A stretch of 64,000 bases of DNA, taken from contig NZ_LR130778.1 in NCBI RefSeq assembly GCF_900538275.1, positions 2,228,001 through 2,292,000 on the forward strand, read 5' to 3'. The translations under genes were made by a program, and so were the position numbers. The DNA comes from Petrocella atlantisensis (lineage in GTDB: Bacteria; Bacillota; Clostridia; Lachnospirales; Vallitaleaceae). Below the pieces are notes generated by a model, which was not told the DNA's origin, ran no database searches, and saw only the letters and a list, made by a program, of their open reading frames with translations. Positions 43,032 to 51,868 of this stretch are shown piece after piece (position 1 is the first letter of the stretch; every line of letters begins with the position of its first letter).

Positions 43032-44588
43032 ATGAGCATATTAACAGTTGAAAATGTCAGCCATGATTTTGGCGGCAGAAAAATATTAGAAGACGCATCT
43101 TTTAGACTTTTAAAAGGTGAACATGTAGGTCTTGTAGGTGCTAACGGAGAAGGAAAGTCAACCTTTCTGAACATCATCACAGGAAAACTCATGCCGGATG
43201 AAGGCAAGATTGAATGGTGTAAACGAATTACAACCGGCTATCTTGATCAACATACCGTACTAGAAAAAGGACAGACCATTAGGGATGTCTTACGTTTGGC
43301 CTTCAAACATATGTACGAAATGGAAGAAGAAATGTTGGCCATTTACGAAAAGATGGGTGACGCATCAGAAACAGAACTTGCTGAGATGATGGATGATGTT
43401 TCGGAGATTCAACATGATTTGGAACGCCATGGCTTTTACATTATTGACTCTAAGATTGAATCCATAGCTAATGGACTTGGCCTTGGCAATATCGGACTTG
43501 ATAAATTGGTGGATGAACTAAGCGGTGGTCAACGGACAAAAGTATTGTTGACGAAATTATTACTTGAAGCACCCATGATTCTCATATTGGATGAGCCGAC
43601 TAACTATTTGGACGTGGAGCATATTGAATGGCTTAAGAATTACCTGATCAACTATGAGAATGCCTTCATACTGGTTTCCCATGATGTTCCTTTCATGAAT
43701 GGGGTTACCAACGTCATTTACCACGTTGAAGGTGCAGATCTGACAAGGTACGTTGGAGATTATGAGAATTTTATTCGTATGTATGATTTGAAGAAACGAC
43801 AAGTTGAACAAGCCTATGATAAACAGCAAAAAGAGATTAAAAAGTTGGAAGATTTTGTTGCAAGAAATAAGGCAAGAGTCGCTACGTCTAACATGGCAAA
43901 GTCCCGTCAGAAGAAGTTGGATAAAATGGATGTCATTGAATTGGTCAAAGAAAAAGTTAAGCCGAATTTCGGTTTTAAGGATACAAGAGCTTCAAGTAAA
44001 TACGTTTTTGAAGCTCAAGATCTTATGATTGGTTATGATGAGCCACTTACGTCTCCCCTTAATATACAGCTAGAGCGTGGACAAAAGATAGCCATCAAAG
44101 GCGTCAATGGCCTTGGAAAATCAACATTACTAAAGACCTTACTCGGTAAACTAAAGCCGGTTGGGGGCAAAGTAATCCTTGGTGATTATTTGTCACCCGG
44201 TTATTTTGAACAAGAGGCTATTAGAGATACAGATCATACCGCTCTTGAAGAAATTTGGTCAAGTTACCCCTCTATGACCAATGCAGAAGTCAGAGCTGCT
44301 TTAGCCAGATGCGGCTTGACCACGGAACACATCACCAGTAAGATGATGGTACTAAGTGGTGGCGAGAACGCAAAAGTTAGACTATGCAAGCTTATGTTAG
44401 AAGAATTAAATTGGTTGGTACTAGATGAGCCGACCAACCATTTGGATGTAGACGCAAAGGCATCACTCAAACAAGCCTTAATAGATTTTAAAGGCACAAT
44501 CGTACTGGTGAGCCATGAACCTGAGTTTTATCAGGATTGGGTAACAGACGTTTGGAATGTTGAAGATTGGACAACAAAAGTTGTATAA
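43032..44588 (+). CDS. ABC-F family ATPase
   Basis: 518 residues with two ABC domains and no membrane segments. First half: GANGEGKST, ELSGGQRTK, ILDEPTNYLD. Linker about residues 245-310, basic and coiled. Second half: GVNGLGKST, LSGGENAKVRL, LDEPTNHLD. The arrangement matches the YbiT/YkpA branch of ABC-F translation factors that bind the ribosomal E site. Some ABC-F proteins give antibiotic resistance by target protection, but nothing here shows that. An AGGAG site precedes the ATG, and it may be co-transcribed with znuACB (19-bp gap). Confidence 0.92.
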   Translation: MSILTVENVSHDFGGRKILEDASFRLLKGEHVGLVGANGEGKSTFLNIITGKLMPDEGKIEWCKRITTGYLDQHTVLEKGQTIRDVLRLAFKHMYEMEEEMLAIYEKMGDASETELAEMMDDVSEIQHDLERHGFYIIDSKIESIANGLGLGNIGLDKLVDELSGGQRTKVLLTKLLLEAPMILILDEPTNYLDVEHIEWLKNYLINYENAFILVSHDVPFMNGVTNVIYHVEGADLTRYVGDYENFIRMYDLKKRQVEQAYDKQQKEIKKLEDFVARNKARVATSNMAKSRQKKLDKMDVIELVKEKVKPNFGFKDTRASSKYVFEAQDLMIGYDEPLTSPLNIQLERGQKIAIKGVNGLGKSTLLKTLLGKLKPVGGKVILGDYLSPGYFEQEAIRDTDHTALEEIWSSYPSMTNAEVRAALARCGLTTEHITSKMMVLSGGENAKVRLCKLMLEELNWLVLDEPTNHLDVDAKASLKQALIDFKGTIVLVSHEPEFYQDWVTDVWNVEDWTTKVV

Positions 44589-44637
44589 TAACAAAATTCA
44601 TCTTATATAAAAAGAATAATGTTTGTGAAAAACTTAT

Positions 44638-44674
44638 AAAATCTCCCGGTGACATATCACCTTGGGAGATTTTT
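44638..44674 (+). terminator. Terminator after the ABC-F gene
   Basis: ATCTCCC (44641-44647) pairs with GGGAGAT (44664-44670), flanked by A and T runs. An inner GGTGA/TCACC extends the stem. Confidence 0.9.
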
Positions 44675-44721
44675 AGTTTTCTAGGAAAATTCTTAGAGCA
44701 GAAAGTATTAATAAAAAGGAC

Positions 44722-44750
44722 TTGACATTGATAATCGTTTGCAATACAAT
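44722..44750 (+). promoter_or_regulatory. Desaturase promoter with Fur/Zur-like spacer box
   Basis: TTGACA (44722-44727), 17-bp spacer, TACAAT (44745-44750). The spacer itself, TTGATAATCGTTTGCAA (44728-44744), is an imperfect palindrome whose left half matches a Fur half site (TTGATAAT) and right half matches the half site of the zinc importer box (TTTGCAA). Confidence 0.6.
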
Positions 44751-44755
44751 ATTAA

Positions 44756-44772
44756 GTAGTAATCAATACTAC
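44756..44772. promoter_or_regulatory. Palindromic operator candidate at the desaturase start point
   Basis: GTAGTA (44756-44761), 5 bp, TACTAC (44767-44772). Its 16-base core is identical to the site before the hemolysin III gene at 10161-10176. It lies at the predicted transcription start, as a repressor site would. Confidence 0.62.
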
Positions 44773-44808
44773 GTCAAATATTTATGAATGACCATAAAGG
44801 AGATTATT

Positions 44809-45828
44809 ATGTCAAGAAAAGAATGGAACAGTTATCTTAAAGTCTATGCGAAAGCAGACCATAAAAAAGTAATGTTACAAATATTTAATACAGTTATACC
44901 ATACATATTGCTTCTGGTTAGTATTTTCTATCTGGGCAGTCAGGGTACTAGTTTTGCTATATTATTCCCTTTGAGCATCGTAGCTGCAGCGCTCATGGTT
45001 CGAACTTTTATATTTTTTCACGACTGTACCCACCAATCTTATGTAAGCAGCAGTAAGGGCAATCAATTACTGGGTAATTTCTTTGGTATATTGGTTTTTA
45101 CACCTTACGAGCCTTGGAAAAAGGAACACAATATTCATCATGGAACAGTGGGGAATTTAGATGAAAGAGGTGTTGGAGATATCTGGACCATGACCTCAAC
45201 AGAGTATGAAGCCGCATCCAAGTTTGATAAAATGATCTATAGGATTTTTAGAAATCCGGCGTTTCTTTTTACCATAGCACCGGTATTTCTCTTTACGGTA
45301 TTGCAAAGATTTCCTAAAAAAACAGCTACAAAAAAAGAAAGAAGAAACTATGCCCTCGTTAATAGTATCCTTCTTATCTACGCTGTATCCTTTTCGTTCT
45401 TATTTGGGTGGCAGGTATTTTTCACCTATCAGATTTTAATTATTGCCATGGCCTCTACAACTGGGGTTTGGATGTTTTATGTTCAACATCAGTTTGAGGA
45501 AGTATACTGGGAAGGTGCAGCTGATTGGGATTTGGTGGATGCTGCTCTTGAAGGAAGTACTTTCTATAAGCTTCCCGGTATTTTAGAGTGGATCAGTGGG
45601 TATATAGGGTACCACCATATCCATCATTTGAATGCAAGAATACCAAACTATAATCTTAAAGCTTGTTATAATTCAAGTACAAAATTACAAGAAACTAAGA
45701 CCGTTTATTTTCTAGAGAGCTTTAAGTTAGCCTTCTTGTTTATCTATAACGAAAAAGTAAAACGGATGATGACCTATAAGGCTTATACAGCTTATAAATC
45801 TGTCAATAAACCAATTGAGCAGTTATAA
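44809..45828 (+). CDS. Fatty acid desaturase (membrane di-iron type)
   Basis: 339 residues with four or so transmembrane helices and the three histidine clusters of acyl-lipid desaturases: HDCTH, HNIHH and HHIHH. Together they bind two irons, and the enzyme uses O2 to put a double bond into membrane acyl chains. The ATG at 44809 has an AAAGGAG site; an in-frame ATG at 44788 lies upstream of that site and is unlikely. It stands as its own unit with promoter, metal-type box and palindromic operator candidate. Need for O2 is notable in a genome that looks anaerobic. Confidence 0.92.
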   Translation: MSRKEWNSYLKVYAKADHKKVMLQIFNTVIPYILLLVSIFYLGSQGTSFAILFPLSIVAAALMVRTFIFFHDCTHQSYVSSSKGNQLLGNFFGILVFTPYEPWKKEHNIHHGTVGNLDERGVGDIWTMTSTEYEAASKFDKMIYRIFRNPAFLFTIAPVFLFTVLQRFPKKTATKKERRNYALVNSILLIYAVSFSFLFGWQVFFTYQILIIAMASTTGVWMFYVQHQFEEVYWEGAADWDLVDAALEGSTFYKLPGILEWISGYIGYHHIHHLNARIPNYNLKACYNSSTKLQETKTVYFLESFKLAFLFIYNEKVKRMMTYKAYTAYKSVNKPIEQL

Positions 45829-45843
45829 GCAGTGGCAAAATAC

Positions 45844-45902
45844 TTGATTGTACATGTTGTACATAATATAAACAATTTTTGAGACATAAAAGACATGTCT
45901 TT
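45844..45902 (+). promoter_or_regulatory. AEC carrier promoter with two palindromes
   Basis: TTGATT (45844-45849), 17-bp spacer, TATAAA (45867-45872). TGTACATGTTGTACA (45849-45863), two TGTACA palindromes 3 bp apart, fills the spacer. AAAGACATGTCTTT (45889-45902) is a second perfect 14-bp palindrome downstream of the predicted start. Confidence 0.55.
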
Positions 45903-45950
45903 GAGCGCCATATCCTATATAATAAAACCATTAGGATTAAGGAGAAAGAT

Positions 45951-46898
45951 ATGTTAGAGAATTTTATTTTTAGTGTCAGCAGTGCGGTACCCATATTCAT
46001 GGTTATGATTGTAGGCTATTTTCTAAGAAAAAGAAAGGTCGTGGATGAAGCCTTTATAAAAATGGCGAATACTTTGGTATTCAATGTTGCTTTGCCCATT
46101 AAACTGTTTAGCGATGTGTTTAATACATCCTTGGATCAGAAACTAGACCTTAGATTTATTATCTTTATACTTTCAGGAACGGTTCTTAGTGTTGTTATCG
46201 TCTGGATTCTGATTCGGGGATTCATCAAAGATAAAGCAAAACTAGGGGCTTTTCTTCATGGCTCCTATAGAGGTAATTTTCTCTATATTGGCTTATCTCT
46301 TATGGAAAATGTAACAGGCTCCATCGGTTTTAAAGCCCCATTGGCCATTGCCTTTATCATACCGACCTACAATATTTTAGCGGTTATTATTTTAACATTA
46401 ACTTGTACCCATAAAGATTTGTCAACAAACATTTGGGGTGTCATAAAAAATATCATAAAAAACCCTTTAATCATTGCGGTATTGCTTGGAATCTTAGCAT
46501 CTAGAATGGGATTGAATCTACCACTAATGGTAACGAGAACCATGGGGTATTTTGAAGTACTGGCTACCCCACTTGCTTTAATTACCATTGGGGCATCCTT
46601 TAGCTTTGAAAAACTATCGGAAAATATAAACATATCCCTTCTGGCCAGTCTGTTTAAGTTGGTTATTATACCTGCATCTGCAGTTGCGGCTGCGTTACTA
46701 ATAGGTTTTCCACATGAGGATATTTTGTTGATCTATATTATATTTGGGGTACCAACAGCCACAGTTTCTTATATCATGACTGTAGCCATGCATGGTGACA
46801 GAGACCTTGCCTCCAACATTATTATGACCACAACCATATTATCCAATATCACCATGACCTTGTTCATATTTCTTTTTAAGACAATGGGCATCATTTAA
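45951..46898 (+). CDS. AEC family transporter
   Basis: 315 residues, about ten transmembrane helices in two halves (auxin efflux carrier family). The family N-terminus VSSAVPIFMVMIVGYFLRKR is followed by NTLVFNVALPIKLF, and the second half has NPLIIAVLLGILASRMG. Bacterial members carry malate, malonate or other carboxylates; substrate not known here. The ATG at 45951 has AAGGAGA. Its 3' end overlaps the convergent RND gene by 8 bp. Confidence 0.9.
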   Translation: MLENFIFSVSSAVPIFMVMIVGYFLRKRKVVDEAFIKMANTLVFNVALPIKLFSDVFNTSLDQKLDLRFIIFILSGTVLSVVIVWILIRGFIKDKAKLGAFLHGSYRGNFLYIGLSLMENVTGSIGFKAPLAIAFIIPTYNILAVIILTLTCTHKDLSTNIWGVIKNIIKNPLIIAVLLGILASRMGLNLPLMVTRTMGYFEVLATPLALITIGASFSFEKLSENINISLLASLFKLVIIPASAVAAALLIGFPHEDILLIYIIFGVPTATVSYIMTVAMHGDRDLASNIIMTTTILSNITMTLFIFLFKTMGII

Positions 46899-49800
46899 CC
46901 ACATCAACAGAACGCTCAGGTATTAGGATGGTATACATAAGTGGTATAAAAACCAACGTCAGTAAGGTCGATACCAGAAGGCCAAAAACCAGTGCTACAG
47001 CCATAGGTTTAAACAATTCACTATTAGATAGCAATAAAGGGATAAGGCCGGATATGGTCGTAACCGTTGAGAGTACAATAGGTCGTAAACGAATGCCGGA
47101 GGCTTCTTTTGCGGCCTCTTCTATGCTTTTTCCTTCTCTGCATTTGATATTGATATAGTCAATTAAGACGATGGCATTGTTGACCACAATACCAATTAAA
47201 CTAATAATACCGATAAGTCCTGTAAAGGATATTGGCTGATTCATGAGAAACAGTCCGAAAAGTGCACCGGCAGAGGATAGAGGTACGGTAATCAGTACGA
47301 TAAAAGGTTGTCGCATATCTTTAAACTGAAATAACAGAATTAAATAAATGGCAAAAACAGCAAAAACAGCGGCACTTCCTGCACTTCCGAAGTTCTCCTG
47401 AATCAATTCAGCCTCACCGTCAAAACTATAAGAAACATCCTCAAAATCTACATCAGAAAGCTTGGCATAAAGTGTCTCAAGAATGATAGGTCTTTGATAT
47501 CCAAGGTAGATATCGCTATACAAAGAGATGGTATAATCTCCTTTGTATTTTTTTATGGTGGGTTGTTTTTCTACCAGTCCTATAGATCCTATATCTTTTA
47601 ACAAATATTTATGACCGCTGATACTGGACTTAATCATTAGATTCTCGATATCACTTAATTGCTTGCCACTACTTCTAAGGCGAATATCGTATTCTTTTCC
47701 CTCACTTCGATAAGTTGAGGCTTCTCGTCCTCGTAGGGCAATACTCACCTCATTAAGAACATCGTATTTAAGTAGCCCTAAATAGGAGAGCTCGTTTTGA
47801 TCTAACTTGATTTCATATTCAAGTTTTTTTCCGTCGTAATCGGTTCGAACATTTTTGGTCCCTTCAATATCCTCTAGTATAGCTTTCACTTCGGAAACGG
47901 TATCGTTGATTCTATCAAAATCACTTCCGGTGAAACGAAGGGCAATAGGGGCTTCGCTGGGAAAAGCATTTTCAAGTTCTTTAACAGTGGCCTTGCCACC
48001 CAATAGGCTCTCATCGATTTTTGCCTGGAGGTACTCAGCGTAAGGCGTGTTTTTAGGAAAAGAGGTTTGACTTAGATCCACGCGAAACATGATTTGAGCA
48101 TTTTGAGGCAGTTGGGTATAGATGTTCATAGCTGTAAAGAATTTGGGTATACCACCACCTATAGCTGTGGTATACGATATAACCCCATCCTCTTTGGCTA
48201 GAATCGCCTCCACTTGATCGGAAATGGTCTCCGTCGTTTCCAAATCAATAATTTTTTCTGAGACGATATCCACGTACATAATGTTTTTGTCGGCTTTTGG
48301 GAAAAAAATAACCTCTAAGAAAAGCAGGGTACTGCCAAGTAGGGCAATAATGGCTATAACACTGATAACACTTAAGACTTTATGGTGCATCATACGGTCG
48401 AGCATCTTATAGCCAAATCTAAAATGAGCATGTTCTTTTCTATTTTTACTAGGTTTAAAAAACATATAGGCCAGTACCGGCGTAACAAAAACCGCAATGA
48501 CAAAGGAGGATATTAAAGCTATGATTACCACCAATGGTAACCCAATAATATAATCACCAACTATAGAATTTAAGAACAATAGAGGAGAAAGGGTAGCAAT
48601 GGTTGTTAAGGTAGAAGTGAAGACCGGTATAAGGACTTCTTTTGAACCGGATTCACAGGCGGTTAGTCTATCCATACCTTCGTCCAACTTATTCTGGATC
48701 GAATCACTCACAACAATCGCATTGTCGACAAGCATACCAAGAGCAACAATGAGTGCGATAATGGATACCTGATGAATGGGCGTGTCGACAAGGGGCATAA
48801 TAATAAAAGTCATAATGATGGCAAGTGGGATGGCTGTTGAAACAATAATGGCGTTTCTAAAGCCCATACCAACAAAGACAACCAAAATAACTAAAATGAT
48901 ACCTTGAAGCAAGTTCATCATAAAATCATTGAGTGACACCTCAACATCTTCAGGTTGGAAGATGACTTCTTTAAACATAAGGTCCTTTGGCATGTCTTTT
49001 TTTATGCTTTCAAGGTTAGCTCGAACCGCCTTACCGATATTCAACACATTTTCATCTTGTTTGAAATAACCACTGAGTAAAATAGCGTTATGACCATTAT
49101 CCTTGTACCTGATGTCGTTATCACGCTCAACCATGGCCACTGTTGCAATATCTTTTAGACGAAGTACAGAGTAATCGGTATCTGACATGCCGATGACAAT
49201 ATTTTCTATTTCCTCCAGTGATTCGAAGGATCCCGTAATATTTAGGGCGATTTTACTGGACGCGTTTTCAATGAGGCCGGAGGGAATCTCCAGATTTTGA
49301 CTTCTAAGAAGCTCTATCAAGTCTTGATAGGATAAGCCAAGGCGATTGAAGGCGTTATGATCGACGGTCACTTGTACCTCACGCGTTATATCACCCATGA
49401 GCTCAAAGCGTGTAACCCCTTGTAAGTCTGCGAGACGTTTCATAATCCTTTCACCATATTCGCCAAGTTCCTCATATGTATAATTCTCTCCGGATAAAGC
49501 AATAATGATACCGGTGGTTTCTGCCAGATTGGTTTTTATCAAAATATCATGACATTCCGGGGGCAAGTCCGATTGAAGTTGCTGCATTTTTGTACCTAAA
49601 ATCGCCCATGCTTTGTCTGTATCGCTACCATATTCAATTTCGAGGATAATGGTCGAAACGCTGTTGTTGGAGTAAGAAATACTGAAACTATAGCCTTCTA
49701 GGGTTTTGATTTCATCTTCTATTTTACTGGTGACAAGACGTTCTACATTTTCTTGAGAAGCACCGGGATAGATTGTAGTGATGATGGCTACTGAAGGGGT

Positions 49801-49914
49801 GACATTTGGTGACTCTTGTTTTGGCATATGATAATAGCTGTATGTTCCGAGTAGGAAAACAAGCAAGATAAACAGAAGCAAAATTTTTCGATTGATAATC
49901 ACCGATTTAATCAT
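46891..49914 (-). CDS. RND family efflux permease (HAE1/AcrB-like)
   Basis: 1007 residues in two homologous halves, each with a first transmembrane helix, a large extracytoplasmic porter domain and a bundle of helices. TM4 has LGMLVDNAIVVSDS with the proton-relay Asp; the equivalent segment in the second half is IGIVVNNAIVLIDY. Such pumps export lipophilic compounds by proton exchange. It overlaps the adaptor gene by 8 bp. In a Gram-positive cell there is no outer membrane channel to pair with. Confidence 0.94.
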   Translation of the reverse strand: MIKSVIINRKILLLFILLVFLLGTYSYYHMPKQESPNVTPSVAIITTIYPGASQENVERLVTSKIEDEIKTLEGYSFSISYSNNSVSTIILEIEYGSDTDKAWAILGTKMQQLQSDLPPECHDILIKTNLAETTGIIIALSGENYTYEELGEYGERIMKRLADLQGVTRFELMGDITREVQVTVDHNAFNRLGLSYQDLIELLRSQNLEIPSGLIENASSKIALNITGSFESLEEIENIVIGMSDTDYSVLRLKDIATVAMVERDNDIRYKDNGHNAILLSGYFKQDENVLNIGKAVRANLESIKKDMPKDLMFKEVIFQPEDVEVSLNDFMMNLLQGIILVILVVFVGMGFRNAIIVSTAIPLAIIMTFIIMPLVDTPIHQVSIIALIVALGMLVDNAIVVSDSIQNKLDEGMDRLTACESGSKEVLIPVFTSTLTTIATLSPLLFLNSIVGDYIIGLPLVVIIALISSFVIAVFVTPVLAYMFFKPSKNRKEHAHFRFGYKMLDRMMHHKVLSVISVIAIIALLGSTLLFLEVIFFPKADKNIMYVDIVSEKIIDLETTETISDQVEAILAKEDGVISYTTAIGGGIPKFFTAMNIYTQLPQNAQIMFRVDLSQTSFPKNTPYAEYLQAKIDESLLGGKATVKELENAFPSEAPIALRFTGSDFDRINDTVSEVKAILEDIEGTKNVRTDYDGKKLEYEIKLDQNELSYLGLLKYDVLNEVSIALRGREASTYRSEGKEYDIRLRSSGKQLSDIENLMIKSSISGHKYLLKDIGSIGLVEKQPTIKKYKGDYTISLYSDIYLGYQRPIILETLYAKLSDVDFEDVSYSFDGEAELIQENFGSAGSAAVFAVFAIYLILLFQFKDMRQPFIVLITVPLSSAGALFGLFLMNQPISFTGLIGIISLIGIVVNNAIVLIDYINIKCREGKSIEEAAKEASGIRLRPIVLSTVTTISGLIPLLLSNSELFKPMAVALVFGLLVSTLLTLVFIPLMYTILIPERSVDVVK

Positions 49915-51154
49915 CTTCTTTCACCTCATCTATGACGGAAATGACAGTACCTTCATCTATTTTCTTTATGTTTTCTAGGATCAAAAGATCGCCGATATTC
50001 AAACCGGTAACTATAATTCGGTCATCTAGTATTTCTTCAATGGTTATATTCTTACGCCGTGCTTCATGGTCCACTTGAACATAGACATAGGTTTCTCCAT
50101 CTACAATGACAGCTTCAATGGGAATCAAGATGCCTTCTTTTTGACCCACCACAATCTCACATTCAACAATCTCGCCCATAAGGAAGTCTTGATGATCAAC
50201 GGAAACTTCTAATTGGTACAGATGTGTGGAGATATCCGGTATGTTGGATTTTCTGGAAACCAAACCATTAATTCGTTTTTCATCCCTTAGAATACGAACA
50301 TTGTCACCGACAGTAATCTTGGCGTAATCTTGTTGGGTGACACCAAGGGCAACCACAGCGCCATCTTTTCGTATGTAGACCACAGGTTGGCCGGCAGGGA
50401 CCATTGTATTGACTTCATAAGGCAGACTTATAATTGTGCCACTGATAGGCGCCATAAGGGATGCATCTCTTATTAGTGATTCTTTATGCTCATAGAGCGT
50501 TCGTGCTTGCTCATAATTGCTATAATACAGATCCAGAAGGGATGGATCCGATCCTTCCATCACCGTCATGTAGGCTTGGTTGGCACGTTCATAATCTTTT
50601 TGCGCCAAGGAAGCCTCAAGGACCACAAGGTCATATTCCTTTTTGGATACAATGCCTTCATCATAGAGCTGCTTCATTTCATTAGAAGTGTTGAGTTTGA
50701 AATCATATGCTTCTTTTGCTTTTCCCAGTGCCAAACGTGCGCTTTCAACTTCTTGAGATGTAGCGCCTTTTTGTGCCAGTTGATACTGGGCATAAGCAGC
50801 TTCCATAGCTTGTCTTGCACCGTCAAGTTCATAGGTCATATCAACGGTATCCAAAGTGACAAGTTGTTCACCTGCTTCTACAACATCACCTTCTTTAACA
50901 TCGATTGTCTTTATCTTACCTGGACTTTTAAAGCTTAAAGATTGCACACTATCTGTTTGGACAGCACCAATATAGGAGAGTACTTCATCATACTTGGTGA
51001 TCTCTATGGGCATAACAGAAACTGGAATAATAGACTCTGTTTCTTCTACCATCTTCTTAAGCTTGGTCTGATTTCTTTGTACAACAATAATACCTATAAT
51101 AGAGGCGATTACGGCAAAAACAATAAGCACCTTTGTGATTTTTTTCCACTTCAT
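49907..51154 (-). CDS. Efflux periplasmic adaptor (membrane fusion) protein
   Basis: 415 residues: an N-terminal membrane anchor (VLIVFAVIASIIGIIVV), a lipoyl-like half motif IKTIDVKEGDVVEAGEQLVT, a helical hairpin (about residues 95-200), then the second lipoyl half LMAPISGTIISLPYEVNTMV and a beta-barrel. It links to the RND permease. The start at 51154 follows TAGGAGG; a GTG at 51172 lies ahead of that site. It lies 10 bp after the tetR stop. Confidence 0.92.
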   Translation of the reverse strand: MKWKKITKVLIVFAVIASIIGIIVVQRNQTKLKKMVEETESIIPVSVMPIEITKYDEVLSYIGAVQTDSVQSLSFKSPGKIKTIDVKEGDVVEAGEQLVTLDTVDMTYELDGARQAMEAAYAQYQLAQKGATSQEVESARLALGKAKEAYDFKLNTSNEMKQLYDEGIVSKKEYDLVVLEASLAQKDYERANQAYMTVMEGSDPSLLDLYYSNYEQARTLYEHKESLIRDASLMAPISGTIISLPYEVNTMVPAGQPVVYIRKDGAVVALGVTQQDYAKITVGDNVRILRDEKRINGLVSRKSNIPDISTHLYQLEVSVDHQDFLMGEIVECEIVVGQKEGILIPIEAVIVDGETYVYVQVDHEARRKNITIEEILDDRIIVTGLNIGDLLILENIKKIDEGTVISVIDEVKEDD

Positions 51155-51164
51155 GGTAATCCTC

Positions 51165-51728
51165 CTATTCACAGATCCCTTTTAATAAATAGCCATAAGC
51201 AATTCTGCTTTTCTCTGCAAAACTTTCCCCTGTATGGCCAAGACGAATTAATTCTGTACTGATACCGCGCAAACAATTAAAAAGCAGTTCTATATCAATA
51301 TCTGCTCTTAGATGACTACGTTCTTTTACGAGCTCAAATAATTCTGCCAGTAGCCAACGCATCTCTTGAATTTGTCTTTCAATCTGTGGACCATTACCGG
51401 GGTATTCTAATAAGACTTCTGTTAAGTATTTACCATGTAACTTAGAAAAGGTCAGAAGAAAAGTGTCAATCAAGTCCTCTATCATAATTGTGTCAGCTTC
51501 TGTTTTTAATCTTTCTTTTAGATGATGTTGCACTTCATTCATATCTCTATTAATAACGTCTAATATAGCATCCTTTTTTGAGCCGATGATTTTATAGAGT
51601 GTATTCTTAGCAAGACCGGAAGCCGTGGCCAACTGATCCATGCTCCAACCTTTAACGCCTTTTGTATTCAAAAGTAACTTCGTATTGTCTAAGATCAATT
51701 CTAAAACATGCTCATTATTGTATTTCAT
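51165..51728 (-). CDS. TetR/AcrR family regulator of the efflux operon
   Basis: 187 residues. The N-terminal helix-turn-helix is in GWSMDQLATASGLAKNTLYK, followed by an all-helical ligand domain. First gene of a three-gene operon with the adaptor and RND pump, so it most likely represses its own operon and responds to an exported compound. The ribosome site AGAGGTG precedes the ATG. A candidate operator lies over its promoter. Confidence 0.92.
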   Translation of the reverse strand: MKYNNEHVLELILDNTKLLLNTKGVKGWSMDQLATASGLAKNTLYKIIGSKKDAILDVINRDMNEVQHHLKERLKTEADTIMIEDLIDTFLLTFSKLHGKYLTEVLLEYPGNGPQIERQIQEMRWLLAELFELVKERSHLRADIDIELLFNCLRGISTELIRLGHTGESFAEKSRIAYGYLLKGICE

Positions 51729-51740
51729 ATTATCACCTCT

Positions 51741-51777
51741 TTATACTAATATAGTTCATATAGTATAAAAAAGTCAA
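51741..51777 (-). promoter_or_regulatory. tetR promoter with overlapping operator
   Basis: On the minus strand TTGACT (51777-51772), an 18-bp spacer and TATATT (51753-51748). TTATACTA (51741-51748) and TAGTATAA (51761-51768) form a perfect 8-bp inverted repeat spanning the -10 region, a likely autorepressor site. Confidence 0.65.
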
Positions 51778-51801
51778 GGCTGATTGAAAGCTAAATTGGA
51801 T

Positions 51802-51830
51802 TTGACAAAAAAATAAATACTCTATACAAT
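51802..51830 (+). promoter_or_regulatory. cdaR promoter
   Basis: TTGACA (51802-51807), 17-bp spacer, TACAAT (51825-51830). Confidence 0.72.
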
Positions 51831-51868
51831 AAAGCCATTAGAATGGTTTTTGAAAGAAGGTATATTGC

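Noticed and set aside
50486-50938. 150-codon plus-strand frame opposite the adaptor gene
   Set aside because: Antisense shadow of a conserved membrane fusion protein gene.
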